Assembly (NCBI RefSeq): GCF_000657795.2
Contig: NZ_JHEP02000006.1
Coordinates: 62,001-126,000, forward strand
Source of the DNA: Bordetella pseudohinzii
GTDB taxonomy: Bacteria; Pseudomonadota; Gammaproteobacteria; Burkholderiales; Burkholderiaceae_B
Reading direction: 5' to 3'
Length of the DNA stretch: 64,000 nt
Each line of letters opens with the position of its first letter. Position 1 is the first letter of the stretch. Below are positions 28,232-38,007 of this stretch, piece by piece. The position numbers and the translations under genes were made by a program. The notes beneath the pieces are model-generated. The model saw only the letters and a program-made list of their open reading frames with translations, was not told the origin of the DNA and searched no databases.

Positions 28232-29068
28232 TTATTCGGACAGCGGGTCCTGGAACTGGCTGCACTTGATCTGCACCAGCTTGCGGTCCTGCAGCCGCAT
28301 GGCGGTCAGGGCGCCGCCCCAGACGCAGCCCGTGTCCAGGCAGATCAGGTGAGGCCGGATCAGCAGACCCAGCGTGGACCAGTGGCCAAAGACAATGGTC
28401 ACATCGCGCGTGGCGCGCTGCGGCACATCGAACCAGGGCACTAGGCCGTTGGGCCAGGCGCCCGGGGCGACCTTGGTGGCGAATTCCATATGGCCGGCCG
28501 GCGTGCACAGGCGCATCCGCGTGAGCGCGTTGATGATGACGCGCATGCGCTTGCCGCCCTTGTGGTCTTCCTTCCAGTTGACCGGCTCGTTGCCATACAT
28601 CTTTTGCAGGGCTTTCTGCCAATTGGGGCCGCGCAGCGCGGCCTCCACTTCGCCCGCCAGCGCCAGCGTTTTCTTGACATCCCACTTGGCCAGCACGCCC
28701 GCGTGCACCATCAGGTGCTCGTGCGCATAGTGGGCCAGCGGCCGGTGGCGCAGCCAGTCGATCAGCTCCGCCGCGTCCGGGGCATTCAGGATGTCATCCA
28801 GCGTGTCCGAGCGCGAGGGCTTGCGCACGCCCGCCGCCGTGGCGAGCAGATGCAGGTCGTGGTTGCCGAGGATGGCCACGGCGCGGTCGCCGAGCGCCAT
28901 GATGCGCCTCAGGGTCGCCAGCGAATCCGGGCCGCGGTTGACGAGATCGCCCGCAAACCAGAAGCGCGAATCGGGGTCGGACGCGATATCGGGGTGCGCC
29001 AATAATTGCTGCAGCGGTGTGCAGCACCCCTGCACATCGCCAATCATCCAGATGCTGCCAGTCGTCAT
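28232..29068 (-). CDS. apaH: Symmetrical bis(5'-nucleosyl)-tetraphosphatase
   Basis: 278 residues of the metallophosphatase fold. Metal motifs GDVQGC (10-15), [10 protein letters not shown] and GNHDLH are in order, with HAGV further on. Hydrolyses Ap4A to two ADP and also acts in decapping Np4-capped RNAs. Last gene of the minus-strand run, 46 bases after the lptG-like gene. Confidence 0.94.
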   Translation of the reverse strand: MTTGSIWMIGDVQGCCTPLQQLLAHPDIASDPDSRFWFAGDLVNRGPDSLATLRRIMALGDRAVAILGNHDLHLLATAAGVRKPSRSDTLDDILNAPDAAELIDWLRHRPLAHYAHEHLMVHAGVLAKWDVKKTLALAGEVEAALRGPNWQKALQKMYGNEPVNWKEDHKGGKRMRVIINALTRMRLCTPAGHMEFATKVAPGAWPNGLVPWFDVPQRATRDVTIVFGHWSTLGLLIRPHLICLDTGCVWGGALTAMRLQDRKLVQIKCSQFQDPLSE

Positions 29069-29114
29069 GCCGACGCTAATCTCCGCGTTGAGGAGGTCCA
29101 GGCAAGGGCTGCTG

Positions 29115-30278
29115 TCAGGCAGCCTTGCGTTGTTGCGAGTGACGGGTGAACCCGTGCCGGTATTCCATCATGACCAGCGCGCCGAGCGCGAGCACCATGG
29201 CGGCGACGTTCGGGCCCAGGGCCGTCAGCCAGGGCGGCCAGCGGCTGAGCATGCCGACGTTCAGGGCCAGCTGGTTGACCATGAAGAAGGCCACGCCCAT
29301 CAGGATGCCGATGAAGACCTTGGCGCCGACGCCGCCGCGGCGGGTCTGCATGAAGGCGATCGGCGCGGCGATGGTGATCATCACCAGCAGGGTGAAAGGA
29401 TAGACGAACTTGCGCCACAGGGCGACGATCTGGCGATCGGCCTGCAGCTGGTTGTGGTGCAGATAATCGATGTAGTCCAACAGGGTGAGGGCCGACATGC
29501 GCTCGGGCGTCAGCACGCGGGCCAGCAGCCGTTCGGCACTGAGCGTGGTGTCCAGGCGCAGGCTGGGCTGCTTGTTCACCGAGGCCGGCGGCGTGGCGGG
29601 CGGCCTGGCGTTGGCCAGGGCCTCGGCGGCCTTGTCGTCGATGCGCGTCTGCACCACGTCGGTCAGGACCAGGTCGCCCTCGGTGAACTGGCCGGTGGCG
29701 GCCGTGGACAGGGACTCCAGCTGCTGGTTGGGCTTGAACTCGTACAGGGTGACGTCGCGCACCTGGCCGTCGCCCAGCAGGGTCTTGATATTGATGATGC
29801 GGGTGCCGCCATCGCGCGTCGGCTCCTTGAACCAGTAGCCGCTGTTCAGGCGCCCGCCGCCGGCCTTGCCCCGGAAGACGAGGTCGGCTTCGCCGCTCTT
29901 GATCTCGGCGATGGGGGTGACGTACTCCGAGAGCAGGGTCGCGCCTATCATCAGCGGGATGGTGATGATCCAGAGCATGCGCATCAGCCGCATGCCGCTG
30001 ACGCCCGACACGCGCAGGATGACCAGCTCATTGCGCTGCGCCAGGCCGGCCAGCGCCAGGATGGCGCCGATCAGCAGGCCGATGGGCAGCAGGTCGTACA
30101 GGCGGGTGGGCAGGGCCAGCGCCTGCATATAGAGCAGGGCCAGCATGCTGAATTTGTCGCCCACGTTGTCCAGGTCATCGACCAGGGCGAAGAACGTGAA
30201 CAGCCCCAGCAGGGCCAGAAGGACCACTGCGCAGGAGCGATAGATCTCGCGGGCCAGATAGCGGCGGGCTGTACGCAT
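29115..30278 (-). CDS. lptG: LPS export ABC permease of the LptF/LptG family, probably LptG
   Basis: 387 residues with three N-terminal membrane segments, a large periplasmic beta-jellyroll (about 100-280) and three C-terminal segments. This is the YjgP/YjgQ architecture that, with LptB and LptC, lifts LPS from the inner membrane. Start [15 protein letters not shown] at 30278; an earlier in-frame ATG adds 18 atypical residues. LptF is usually the gene partner, but none is in this window. Assignment to LptG rather than LptF is by general resemblance (periplasmic NSGYWFKE). Gene order: mtgA upstream, apaH downstream. Confidence 0.85.
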   Translation of the reverse strand: MRTARRYLAREIYRSCAVVLLALLGLFTFFALVDDLDNVGDKFSMLALLYMQALALPTRLYDLLPIGLLIGAILALAGLAQRNELVILRVSGVSGMRLMRMLWIITIPLMIGATLLSEYVTPIAEIKSGEADLVFRGKAGGGRLNSGYWFKEPTRDGGTRIINIKTLLGDGQVRDVTLYEFKPNQQLESLSTAATGQFTEGDLVLTDVVQTRIDDKAAEALANARPPATPPASVNKQPSLRLDTTLSAERLLARVLTPERMSALTLLDYIDYLHHNQLQADRQIVALWRKFVYPFTLLVMITIAAPIAFMQTRRGGVGAKVFIGILMGVAFFMVNQLALNVGMLSRWPPWLTALGPNVAAMVLALGALVMMEYRHGFTRHSQQRKAA

Positions 30279-30360
30279 GAATCTCGAGAAACCTTCAGGG
30301 CGCTGGGCGCGTAAAACACAAAACTTTAACAAATATGGAACCGGTCCCGCCGGTTAAGGG

Positions 30361-31077
30361 TTACGGAATGTCCACCATGCGCATCCGGCGCAACAGTGTT
30401 GCCGTGCGGGAATTGAGATAGCTGGTGTTCCGGTGCTTGTCGTAGTACTGGGGATTGGGCAGCATGGCCGCCAGCCGGGCCGATTGCGCGGCTCCCAGGC
30501 TGGCCGCGCCCGTGCCATAGTAATGGCGCGCCGCCGCTTCGGCCCCGAATACGCCCACGCCCCATTCCGCCACGTTCAGGTAGAGCTCCAGGATGCGCTC
30601 CTTGGGCATGACGTGTTCGATCATATAGGTAAGCACCAGCTCCTGTCCCTTGCGCAGATAGCTGCGCGAGCTGGACAGGAACAGGTTCTTGGCCAATTGC
30701 TGGGTGATGGTCGAGCCGCCGCGCATTTTGCTGCGGCCCCGGGCCTGCTGCTCGTGGTTGTATTCCCAGGCCTTGCGTATGGCGTCCCATTCGACGCCGT
30801 CGTGCTCGGTGAAATTGGCATCCTCGGAGGCCACCACGGCCCGCTTGAGCGAGGCGCTGATGCGATCGTAGGGCACCCAGGTATAGCGCAGCTCGGCCTT
30901 GGGATCGGTTTCGCGCAGGCGCGAGAGTTCCTGGCGCATGATGGCGCTGCTGCCCGGATCGCGATAGGCGTACCACACCACCATGGAGAACATGGCCAGC
31001 TCATAGATGAGCACCAGGCACAGCAGCGCCATGATGGCGCCGGTGACGATGCGAAACCAGGAACGGGAGCGCGCCAT
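30361..31077 (-). CDS. mtgA: Monofunctional biosynthetic peptidoglycan transglycosylase
   Basis: 238 residues. One N-terminal membrane anchor (about 10-35), then a GT51 glycosyltransferase domain. ASEDANFTEHDGVEW carries the catalytic Glu85, followed by GGSTITQQLAKNLFLS and KERILELYLNVAEWG. Polymerises lipid II in the periplasm without a transpeptidase domain. 9 bases after aroE on the minus strand, same order as in Bordetella relatives. Confidence 0.95.
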   Translation of the reverse strand: MARSRSWFRIVTGAIMALLCLVLIYELAMFSMVVWYAYRDPGSSAIMRQELSRLRETDPKAELRYTWVPYDRISASLKRAVVASEDANFTEHDGVEWDAIRKAWEYNHEQQARGRSKMRGGSTITQQLAKNLFLSSSRSYLRKGQELVLTYMIEHVMPKERILELYLNVAEWGVGVFGAEAAARHYYGTGAASLGAAQSARLAAMLPNPQYYDKHRNTSYLNSRTATLLRRMRMVDIP

Positions 31078-31086
31078 GCGGGCCGC

Positions 31087-31956
31087 CTAGTCCTCGGCCA
31101 GCAGCTCGGCGCGCAGCGCGGTCAGCACCGGGGAAGGATCGGGCCGCTTGCCGTGCCAGATGAAAAAGCTCTCGGCCGCCTGGCCCACCAGCATGCCCAG
31201 TCCGTCGGCGGTGCGCGCCGCGCCGTCGGCCGTGGCCTGCCGCATGAAGGCCGTGGGGCGGGGACCGTAGACCATGTCGTAGGCCAGCGCATCGGGGGCA
31301 TACAGCTCCCCGGGCAGCGCCGGCGCCTCGTCCAGCAGGCCGCTGGCGGTGGCGTTGATCACGACGTTCCAGCCGCCGCTGCGGGCCGCCTCGGCCAGGC
31401 CCCCGGCGGTCATGCGGGCGCTGCTGTGTATGCCGCTGGCCTGCCAGGCGGCGACCAGCTCGGCCGCGCGCGCGGGGTTGCGGTTGACGATGCGGATTTC
31501 GGCGCAGCCCGTCTCGGCCAGCGGCTGCAGCACGCCGCGCGCCGCGCCGCCGGCGCCCACCAGCAGCAGGCGCGCGCCTTGCAGCGCGGCGCCCAGGCGC
31601 TTGAGGTCTTCGACCAGGCCCACGCCGTCGGTGTTGCAGCCATGCAGCATGCCGTCGCGCCAGGTCAGGGTGTTGACCGCGCCGGCCACGCGCGCGCGCG
31701 CCGACAGATGGTCATGCGCCAGCGCATAGGCTTCCTGCTTGAAGGGCACCGTGACGTTCAGGCCGCGGCCGCCGGCCAGGAAGAACTTCCAGACCGTGTC
31801 GCGGAAACCGTCCAGCGGCGCGGGCAGGCGCCCGTATTCCAGGGCGATATGGGTCTGTTCGGCGAACATCGCATGGATCTGCGGCGAGCGGCTGTGCGCC
31901 ACGGGGTTGCCGATGACGGCGTAGCGCTGCAGCGCGGGAACCTGGGAGGGGGTCAT
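31087..31956 (-). CDS. aroE: Shikimate dehydrogenase
   Basis: 289 residues. Shikimate-pathway NADPH enzyme reducing 3-dehydroshikimate. Motifs: GNPVAHSRSPQIH, NVTVPFKQEAY (catalytic Lys), AVNTLTW, GCNTDGVG, the NADP loop VGAGGAARGV, and GLGMLVGQAAESF. Start overlaps the stop of the TonB-like gene by 4 bases. Confidence 0.95.
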   Translation of the reverse strand: MTPSQVPALQRYAVIGNPVAHSRSPQIHAMFAEQTHIALEYGRLPAPLDGFRDTVWKFFLAGGRGLNVTVPFKQEAYALAHDHLSARARVAGAVNTLTWRDGMLHGCNTDGVGLVEDLKRLGAALQGARLLLVGAGGAARGVLQPLAETGCAEIRIVNRNPARAAELVAAWQASGIHSSARMTAGGLAEAARSGGWNVVINATASGLLDEAPALPGELYAPDALAYDMVYGPRPTAFMRQATADGAARTADGLGMLVGQAAESFFIWHGKRPDPSPVLTALRAELLAED

Positions 31957-32825
31957 GGGGCGGAGGTTTCCAGGGAATCGTTGACGAAATGCCAGGTGCG
32001 CGTGATGACCAGCACATCGGTATCCCGGGCCAGTTCGGGCGGGAAGGGGGCGAAGGGCGCGGCCATCTGCACGATACGCCGCGCGGCCTGGTTGAGCACG
32101 GCATGCGGCGAGGGCTGGTCGATGTCGAAGCCGGCCAGGCTGCCGTCGCGGCGGATGCCGACCGTGATGCGCAGCGTGCCGTAGATGCGTCCGCGCGCTT
32201 CTTCCGGGAAGTGCTGGGTGCCGATGGTTTCGATGCGGGTGCGCCAGGCGTCCAGGTAGGCGGCATAGGGCGAGGCCTGGGCGGCCGGCGCCACGAAGGT
32301 CTTGCGCGGCAGCGCGCTATAGGCCTGCACGCGATTGGCCAGCGTGGCGACCTGGGCATTCTGCACGATGCCGGCCTGGTCCTCGACGCTGTCGCCCGGC
32401 GCCTGGGATTCATCCCAGGGGTGCACGGGCTCGCGCGCGGCGCCGGCCCGGTCTTCGGCTTCGAGCTGGGTCAGCAGGCGCGTCTGTTCGGCTTCGAGCT
32501 GGGCCTGGCGCTTGCGCATGGCCTGCAGCACGATGGTGTCGGGCGACTCGCCCGTGCGCGGCATGGGCGTGCTGGCCACGCCCGAACGGGCATTGCCGCC
32601 GCCGTCCACCGCGGCCTGGGCGTGCACCTGGGCGCGGGGCGGCGGCGTGTCGGTATGCGCATTGAGCAGTGTGATCTCCAGGCTGGAGAGGGGCGCGCGC
32701 GGCAGCGGCGGCGCCGTGAAGCGCCAGGCCAGCAGGCCCGCGTGGACCAGCAGCGAGATGGCGATGGCGATCGGCAGATAGCGTTGGCCGGGCGCCTGGA
32801 GAGGGGTGAGGAGGGAGCGGTGCAC
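31953..32825 (-). CDS. TonB-family energy transducer
   Basis: 290 residues: a short cytoplasmic tail, one membrane anchor (about 16-35), a long variable periplasmic linker with a Gln/Glu-rich coiled stretch (about 105-130), and a C-terminal TonB-like domain (GRIYGTLRITVGIRRDGSLAGFDI, about 210-285). It lacks the Pro-Lys-rich stretch of classic TonB, so it may be a TonB-like protein with another envelope function. No ExbB/ExbD genes lie nearby. Between RNase II and aroE genes. Confidence 0.82.
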   Translation of the reverse strand: MHRSLLTPLQAPGQRYLPIAIAISLLVHAGLLAWRFTAPPLPRAPLSSLEITLLNAHTDTPPPRAQVHAQAAVDGGGNARSGVASTPMPRTGESPDTIVLQAMRKRQAQLEAEQTRLLTQLEAEDRAGAAREPVHPWDESQAPGDSVEDQAGIVQNAQVATLANRVQAYSALPRKTFVAPAAQASPYAAYLDAWRTRIETIGTQHFPEEARGRIYGTLRITVGIRRDGSLAGFDIDQPSPHAVLNQAARRIVQMAAPFAPFPPELARDTDVLVITRTWHFVNDSLETSAP

Positions 32826-32869
32826 GACAGCATTTTAGGGGAACCGTCCGCTCCTCGCCCAGGCCGGCG

Positions 32870-34750
32870 CTAGGCCGGGCCGAGGTAGCGGCAGTCCAGC
32901 TCGAGCGACAGCTCGTCCATGCCCATGATGTCGATTTCGACCGGCGCGCCGCGCTCCAGCTCGGGCAAGCCGCCCACCCGGGTCACGAGGGGGGCATTGC
33001 CCAGGCGCACCAGGTCGTCGCGCAGGACGTGGGCCACGCTGCGGCTGATGTTCTGCTGGCGCAGCCAGCGCAGGCACCAGTAGCGCTCCATGGCGTTCTG
33101 GAAATCGGCCCAGGCGGCGTACTGCGCGTCAAAGGCGCCGATGATGGCGAATAGATCGGCATCCTTGGGCTTGAAGGGCGCCACCAGCCGGGCCGAGACG
33201 CCATGCTCCACGGCGGCGATCAGCTGCCATTGATTGACCAGGTCGACGTAGCGGCGCAGCGGCGAGGTGCTCCAGGCGTACTGCGGCACGCCGATGGCCT
33301 CGTGCGGCAGGGCCTGGGTGCTCATGCGCACCCGGCCGGCCTGCTGCGAGCGGTAGATGCCGGGCACCCCATGCTGGTGCAGCAGCCCGCCCCACAGATT
33401 GTTGGCCAGGATCATGTATTCGGCCACCATGCGGTCCAGCGGCGCATTGCGCTGGCGCGGCACCAGGCGCACCGGGGTGTTGGGGTCGTCGGGGTTGCCG
33501 TCCAGGTAGAAGCTGTATTCCACCCGGGAGTTGTTTTCCGGCTTGCCGCGGATGATGTCGCGCCGCGCCGACAGCGCCTGGGCCAGCTGCCACAGGGGCC
33601 GCAGCCAATGGCCGTAGGGCAGGGGGGCGTCCGGATCGGCCAGGGCGGCCTCGGACACCTCGGTGTCGAGCTGGTTGTGGCGCAGGTTCTCGCGCACCAC
33701 GATGCGTTCGATGCGGGTCTCGGAGGCGATGATCTCGCCGCTGGCCGGGTCGGCCGTCACATAGAGCGAGAGGGCGGGCACTTCGCGGCCGGCGTCCAGC
33801 GAAAAGGTCTGGATGACCGAGTCCGGCTGCATGGGGATCTTGTCGCCCGGCATATAGACCGTGGACAGGCGCTGGCGCGCCAGCTTGTCCAGGTCGCTGC
33901 CGCGCGTGACCGACAGCCCGGGGGCGGCGACGTGGATGCCCACGCGCACGCGGCCGTCGGACAGGCGGGTCACCGACAGGGCGTCGTCGATCTCGGTGGT
34001 GGTGACATCGTCGACCGAATAGATCTCGGCGTCGGCCAGCGGCAGCTCGCGCTCCACCGTGGGCAGGATGATCTCGGGAAAGCCCGCGCCGCGCGGGAAA
34101 TTGACCGCCATGAAACGCCGCTTGTGCAGGGCCAGGGCATGCGGCCAGGCGCCCAGCTCCAGCAGCAGCCGCTCGGGGCTTTTCTGCAGCCGCGCGCAGG
34201 CCGCGTCCAGGGCCTTCCATTGCATGGTGTTCTTGTCGGGGCGCACCAGCAGGGTTTCGGCCATCTGGCCGATTTCCTCGGGCAGCCTGCCCTGGGCCAT
34301 GTCCTCGACCCAGGCCTCCTGCTGCTCGGCCTGGCGCTGTTTCTTCTCGAGCGCGGCCAGGGCCGCCTGCAGGATGTCGGGCGGCGCCGGGCGGTAGCGG
34401 CCCTTGCCGCGCCGATGGAAGTAGACCGGCGCGCCATGCAGGCGCATCAGCAGGGCGGCCTGTTCGACCGCGCTGGGCGCGTGGCCGAAATATTCCGCCG
34501 CCAACGCGGGCGCGTCGAATTCCTCCTGCGGCGCGCATTCCCAGAGAAAGGCCAGGTCTATGCTCTCGGCCAGCGCGGCCGCCTCGCGCATCAGGGCGGC
34601 GGGTTCGGGCGAGGCGAAGGTGAACAGCGTGTTGGCACGCTTGATCTTGCTGCGTTTGCCCGACTCCGACTCCACCTGCAGGCTGGCGTCAGTCTCCGAC
34701 AGGATGTTGCCGGCCTTGAAGCTGCCGTCATCTTCGTAAAACACGTACAT
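32870..34750 (-). CDS. RNB-domain exoribonuclease (RNase II family)
   Basis: 626 residues. The RNB catalytic domain starts near residue 235. The metal-binding acidic cluster reads DDVTTTEIDDALSV (DD at 247-248, EIDDA at 253-257). Later landmarks are GIHVAAPG, YMPGDKIPM, MVAEYMILAN and STSPLRRYVDLVNQWQL. It digests RNA 3' to 5'. The N-terminal part lacks the canonical double cold-shock domains and instead has a helical, Glu/Gln-rich region (about 125-150). The S1 tail is short. Gap of 44 bases to the TonB-like gene. Confidence 0.88.
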   Translation of the reverse strand: MYVFYEDDGSFKAGNILSETDASLQVESESGKRSKIKRANTLFTFASPEPAALMREAAALAESIDLAFLWECAPQEEFDAPALAAEYFGHAPSAVEQAALLMRLHGAPVYFHRRGKGRYRPAPPDILQAALAALEKKQRQAEQQEAWVEDMAQGRLPEEIGQMAETLLVRPDKNTMQWKALDAACARLQKSPERLLLELGAWPHALALHKRRFMAVNFPRGAGFPEIILPTVERELPLADAEIYSVDDVTTTEIDDALSVTRLSDGRVRVGIHVAAPGLSVTRGSDLDKLARQRLSTVYMPGDKIPMQPDSVIQTFSLDAGREVPALSLYVTADPASGEIIASETRIERIVVRENLRHNQLDTEVSEAALADPDAPLPYGHWLRPLWQLAQALSARRDIIRGKPENNSRVEYSFYLDGNPDDPNTPVRLVPRQRNAPLDRMVAEYMILANNLWGGLLHQHGVPGIYRSQQAGRVRMSTQALPHEAIGVPQYAWSTSPLRRYVDLVNQWQLIAAVEHGVSARLVAPFKPKDADLFAIIGAFDAQYAAWADFQNAMERYWCLRWLRQQNISRSVAHVLRDDLVRLGNAPLVTRVGGLPELERGAPVEIDIMGMDELSLELDCRYLGPA

Positions 34751-34803
34751 ATATCAGTCCATCGGGCCGGGGCGCTCCGCGGCCTGGCATATCGGGAATT
34801 TAA

Positions 34804-35403
34804 TCAGTGGGGGTCGCCCAGGGCAAAATCAAGCACCTCCGGCATCCATTGCGCGAAGTCGGATACGCCGTGGTCGCTGCCCGGGATGATGCGTTGCCGG
34901 CAAGCCTCGAAACGTTCGCACATCTCGCGCCAGTCCAGGACTTCGTCGCCGGTGGCGGCGAGCAGGAAATAACGTTCCGGATGGGTCAGGATGGGGACAT
35001 GCAGCTCGCGCAATTCCTGCACATATTCGGGCAGAAAGACGAACGGCGCCGCAGAATGATACATCGTGTGTTCGCCCACCTGGGTGGCGAGGTCGCGCGG
35101 CGCATTCACGGCCGGGTTGATCAGCACCGCCTTGCAGTCCAGCGTTTCGGCCAGCCAGGTGGCATAGTAGCCCCCCAGCGAAGAGCCCACGACGGTCAGC
35201 TGGCGCGGCGGCGCGCCGGCCAGCAGGGCCTGCGCCGTCTCCCGCGCCAGGATGGCGGCCGCGCGCGGACTGGCCGGCAGGGCCGGGCAGGCCCAGTCGC
35301 GCTCCCGGCCCAGGTCGGCCATGGCCTGGGCCATCAGCCGCGCCTTGAACGAGTCGGGCGAGGAGCGGAATCCGTGCAGATAGAGGATCTTGGCGTCAGG
35401 CAT
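34804..35403 (-). CDS. YqiA-like esterase (alpha/beta hydrolase, UPF0227)
   Basis: 199 residues. LYLHGFRSSPDSFKA at the start, nucleophile elbow GSSLGG (Ser within VVGSSLGGYYATWLAE), an acid in AATGDEVLDW and His in PGSDHGVSDF. YqiA hydrolyses short esters and palmitoyl-CoA in vitro; cellular role unclear. Follows mpl by 10 bases on the minus strand. Confidence 0.88.
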   Translation of the reverse strand: MPDAKILYLHGFRSSPDSFKARLMAQAMADLGRERDWACPALPASPRAAAILARETAQALLAGAPPRQLTVVGSSLGGYYATWLAETLDCKAVLINPAVNAPRDLATQVGEHTMYHSAAPFVFLPEYVQELRELHVPILTHPERYFLLAATGDEVLDWREMCERFEACRQRIIPGSDHGVSDFAQWMPEVLDFALGDPH

Positions 35404-35413
35404 GGCGGCGGCC

Positions 35414-36784
35414 TTAATGGGGACGGGCTAGGGCGTCGAGCAGCTTGCCGTGCACGCCGCCAAAGCCGCCATTGCTCATGACCAGGATGTGATCGCCCGG
35501 GCGGGCGGCCTGGCTCACGGCCCGGACCAGGGCGTCCAGGTCATCGTAGCTGCTGGCGCGCGCGCCCAAGGGCGCCAGCACCTCGCCGGGGTTCCATCCG
35601 AGGGCGTGCTTGCCCTCGTGGGCGCCGAAGCAGAACACCAGGTCGGCGCCCGCCAGGGCCTGCGGCAGGCGGGCGGCCATGGTGCCCAGTTTCATGGTGT
35701 TCGAGCGCGGCTCCAGCACGGCCAGGATGCGGGCCGCGCCGACCTGGCGGCGCAGGCCGGCCACGGTGGTCGCAATCGCGGTCGGGTGGTGGGCGAAGTC
35801 ATCGTAGACCGTCACGCCGTTGACCGTGCCGCGCACTTCCATGCGCCGCTTCACGCCGGCAAAGCGGCTCAGGGCCGCCACGCCGTCGGCCGCCGGCACG
35901 CCGATGTCCTCGGCGGCCGCCAGGGCCGCCAGGGCGTTCATGCGATTGTGTTCGCCGCCCAGCGTCCAGCGCACCGTGCCTACGTCGTGGCCGTCGCGCA
36001 ACACCGTGAAGGCGCCCTCTTCGTCGGCCGGGCCGGCCTGCCAGGTCCCGCCGGCGCCAAAGCGCACCGTCCGCGACCAATTGCCCCGGGCCAGCACGCG
36101 CTCCAGCGCCTCGCTGCGGGTGGGCAGGACGATGCAGCCCTCGGAGGGGATGGTGCGCACCAGGTGGTGGAACTGGGTCTCGATGGCCGCCAGATCGGGG
36201 AAGATGTCGGCGTGATCGTATTCCAGGTTATTCAGGATGGCCGTGCGCGGACGGTAGTGCACGAATTTCGAGCGCTTGTCGAAAAAGGCCGTGTCGTATT
36301 CATCGGCCTCGATCACGAAGGGGCGCACGTCGGGCTGGTAGCGGGCCGAGACCTTCAGGTCCGGCGCGACGCCGCCGATCAGGAAATTGGGCTTCAGGCC
36401 GGCCTGCTCCAGTATCCAGGCCAGCATCGAGCTGGTGGTCGTCTTGCCATGGGTGCCGGCCACGGCCAGCACATGGGCCTGCGGCAGGATGCTGTCTCCC
36501 AGCCACTGCGGCCCCGAAATATAGCGGGCGCCGCTGTTGAGGATGGCTTCCATCAGCGGATTGCCCCGGCTGACGACGTTGCCGATCACGAACAGATCGG
36601 GCTTGAGGGCCAGTTGCTCCGCTCCGAAACCCTCTATGAGGGAGATGCCCTGTTCGGTCAGCTGAGTGCTCATGGGCGGGTAGACGCCCGCATCGCAGCC
36701 CGTCACTTTATGGCCGGCCGCGCGCGCGATCAGCGCCAGTCCGCCCATGAAGGTGCCGCAAATGCCAAGTATATGTAGATGCAT
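35414..36784 (-). CDS. mpl: UDP-N-acetylmuramate:L-alanyl-gamma-D-glutamyl-meso-diaminopimelate ligase
   Basis: 456 residues of the Mur ligase family. N-terminal HILGICGTFMGGLALIA, ATP loop GTHGKTTTS (from residue 110), LNNLEYDHADIF, GGEHNRMNALAALAAA and DDFAHHPTAI are in order. The LGICGTFMGG variant and length separate Mpl from MurC. Recycles tripeptide from peptidoglycan turnover. First gene of the long minus-strand run; divergent from tlpA. Confidence 0.95.
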   Translation of the reverse strand: MHLHILGICGTFMGGLALIARAAGHKVTGCDAGVYPPMSTQLTEQGISLIEGFGAEQLALKPDLFVIGNVVSRGNPLMEAILNSGARYISGPQWLGDSILPQAHVLAVAGTHGKTTTSSMLAWILEQAGLKPNFLIGGVAPDLKVSARYQPDVRPFVIEADEYDTAFFDKRSKFVHYRPRTAILNNLEYDHADIFPDLAAIETQFHHLVRTIPSEGCIVLPTRSEALERVLARGNWSRTVRFGAGGTWQAGPADEEGAFTVLRDGHDVGTVRWTLGGEHNRMNALAALAAAEDIGVPAADGVAALSRFAGVKRRMEVRGTVNGVTVYDDFAHHPTAIATTVAGLRRQVGAARILAVLEPRSNTMKLGTMAARLPQALAGADLVFCFGAHEGKHALGWNPGEVLAPLGARASSYDDLDALVRAVSQAARPGDHILVMSNGGFGGVHGKLLDALARPH

Positions 36785-36816
36785 GGGGTTCTCCTTCCGG
36801 CATTGTAGAGGGGAAG

Positions 36817-36860
36817 GGCGCGGCCGGCTTAGGCGCGGCCGGCTCAGGCGCGGCCGGCCG
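36817..36860. repeat. 15-bp tandem repeat, about three copies
   Basis: GGCGCGGCCGGCTTA, GGCGCGGCCGGCTCA and GGCGCGGCCGGCCGT follow each other at 36817, 36832 and 36847 in the gap between the divergent mpl and tlpA genes. Each unit contains the palindrome GCCGGC. It could be slippage-prone and could alter promoter spacing; the -10-like TATATG just right of it belongs to the tlpA side. Confidence 0.75.
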
Positions 36861-36882
36861 TGGACGGTATATGATGGGCGCC

Positions 36883-37407
36883 ATGAACCGACGTCTCTTC
36901 GTTTCCGCGGGCGTGGCCGCCATCGTGGCGGCGGCCGGCGGCTATTTCTACCAGCGTTCGGGGCGGCCGGCCGCCCCGGCGGCCGGCGATCCGCTGGCGG
37001 CGTTGTTGGCCATGTCGCTGCCGGACCTGCGGGACCAGCCGCAAGCGCTCGCGCAATGGCGCGGCCAGCCCATGGTGATCAATTTCTGGGCGACCTGGTG
37101 CGCGCCTTGCGTCAAAGAAATGCCCGAGCTTGACGATATGCACAAAAAGGCCGGCGAGGTGCGTTTTGTCGGGATTGGTGTCGATACTGCCGACAATATG
37201 CGAAAATTCGTCGAGAAAGTGCCCGTTTCCTATCCCTTGCTGGTCATGGGCGCCGGGGCGATCGACGTGCTGCGCGGCCTGGGCAACCCCGCTGGCGGCC
37301 TGCCGTTTACTCTGGTTTTGAACGCAGATGGCAGCATTAACCAGAAGATCCTGGGCCAAATCGATCCGGCCGCGCTCGAAAAGACCGTTCTGGCCCTCTC
37401 CGCCTGA
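36883..37407 (+). CDS. TlpA-family thiol:disulfide oxidoreductase
   Basis: 174 residues from the ATG at 36883 (an in-frame ATG at 36871 adds four). N-terminal signal or anchor (about 5-22), then a thioredoxin fold with WATWCAPC (Cys73, Cys76), FVGIGVDTADNMRKF and cis-Pro in GGLPFTLV. Periplasmic or membrane-tethered reductant, for example in cytochrome maturation. Gene order with aroQ-accBC downstream is common in this bacterial family. Confidence 0.9.
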   Translation: MNRRLFVSAGVAAIVAAAGGYFYQRSGRPAAPAAGDPLAALLAMSLPDLRDQPQALAQWRGQPMVINFWATWCAPCVKEMPELDDMHKKAGEVRFVGIGVDTADNMRKFVEKVPVSYPLLVMGAGAIDVLRGLGNPAGGLPFTLVLNADGSINQKILGQIDPAALEKTVLALSA

Positions 37408-37482
37408 GCCAGTTGCGCAAATAGTTCGAATTGGCGTAAAAAGGCGGTTTATAGATTGTTTTGCCAGCAACTGGCAGGCCAA

Positions 37483-37917
37483 ATGGCGCGACGCATCCTG
37501 GTATTGCATGGCCCGAATCTGAATCTCCTCGGAACCCGGGAGCCCGAGATCTACGGCAGTCTCACGCTTGCCCAGATCAACGAGGGCCTCGAATCCTTGG
37601 CGGCGGAGCTCGGCGTCAGCTTGTCGGCCTGGCAGAGCAATCATGAAGGGGCCTTGGTGGATCGTATCCAGGCAGCCGCCCATGACGGTACGGACTTCAT
37701 CATCATCAATGCGGCAGCCTACACGCATACCAGTGTGGCCGTGCGCGATGCGCTGGCCGGAGTGGCGATCCCATTTATTGAAGTACATTTGTCCAACCTG
37801 TATAAGCGCGAGACCTTCCGGCATCACTCCTACCTCTCCGATATCGCCATCGGCCTTATCAGCGGCCTGGGAGCGAACGGTTACGAGGCGGCCTTGCGCT
37901 ATGCGGCGCGGCATTGA
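37483..37917 (+). CDS. aroQ: 3-dehydroquinate dehydratase, type II
   Basis: 144 residues. [17 protein letters not shown] carries Arg19 and catalytic Tyr24; [23 protein letters not shown] and [11 protein letters not shown] (catalytic His) follow. Dehydrates 3-dehydroquinate in the shikimate pathway. The ATG at 37483 gives the family's standard start; a further 9 residues upstream are possible. Confidence 0.96.
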   Translation: MARRILVLHGPNLNLLGTREPEIYGSLTLAQINEGLESLAAELGVSLSAWQSNHEGALVDRIQAAAHDGTDFIIINAAAYTHTSVAVRDALAGVAIPFIEVHLSNLYKRETFRHHSYLSDIAIGLISGLGANGYEAALRYAARH

Positions 37918-38007
37918 AACTCACCCGGACCCACGTTTTTCCTTAGCAAAACATCACGAGCTCCCGCTGTGCGCGGGCGCCGCCAACATTATCGGGAAGC
38001 AGCTTCC

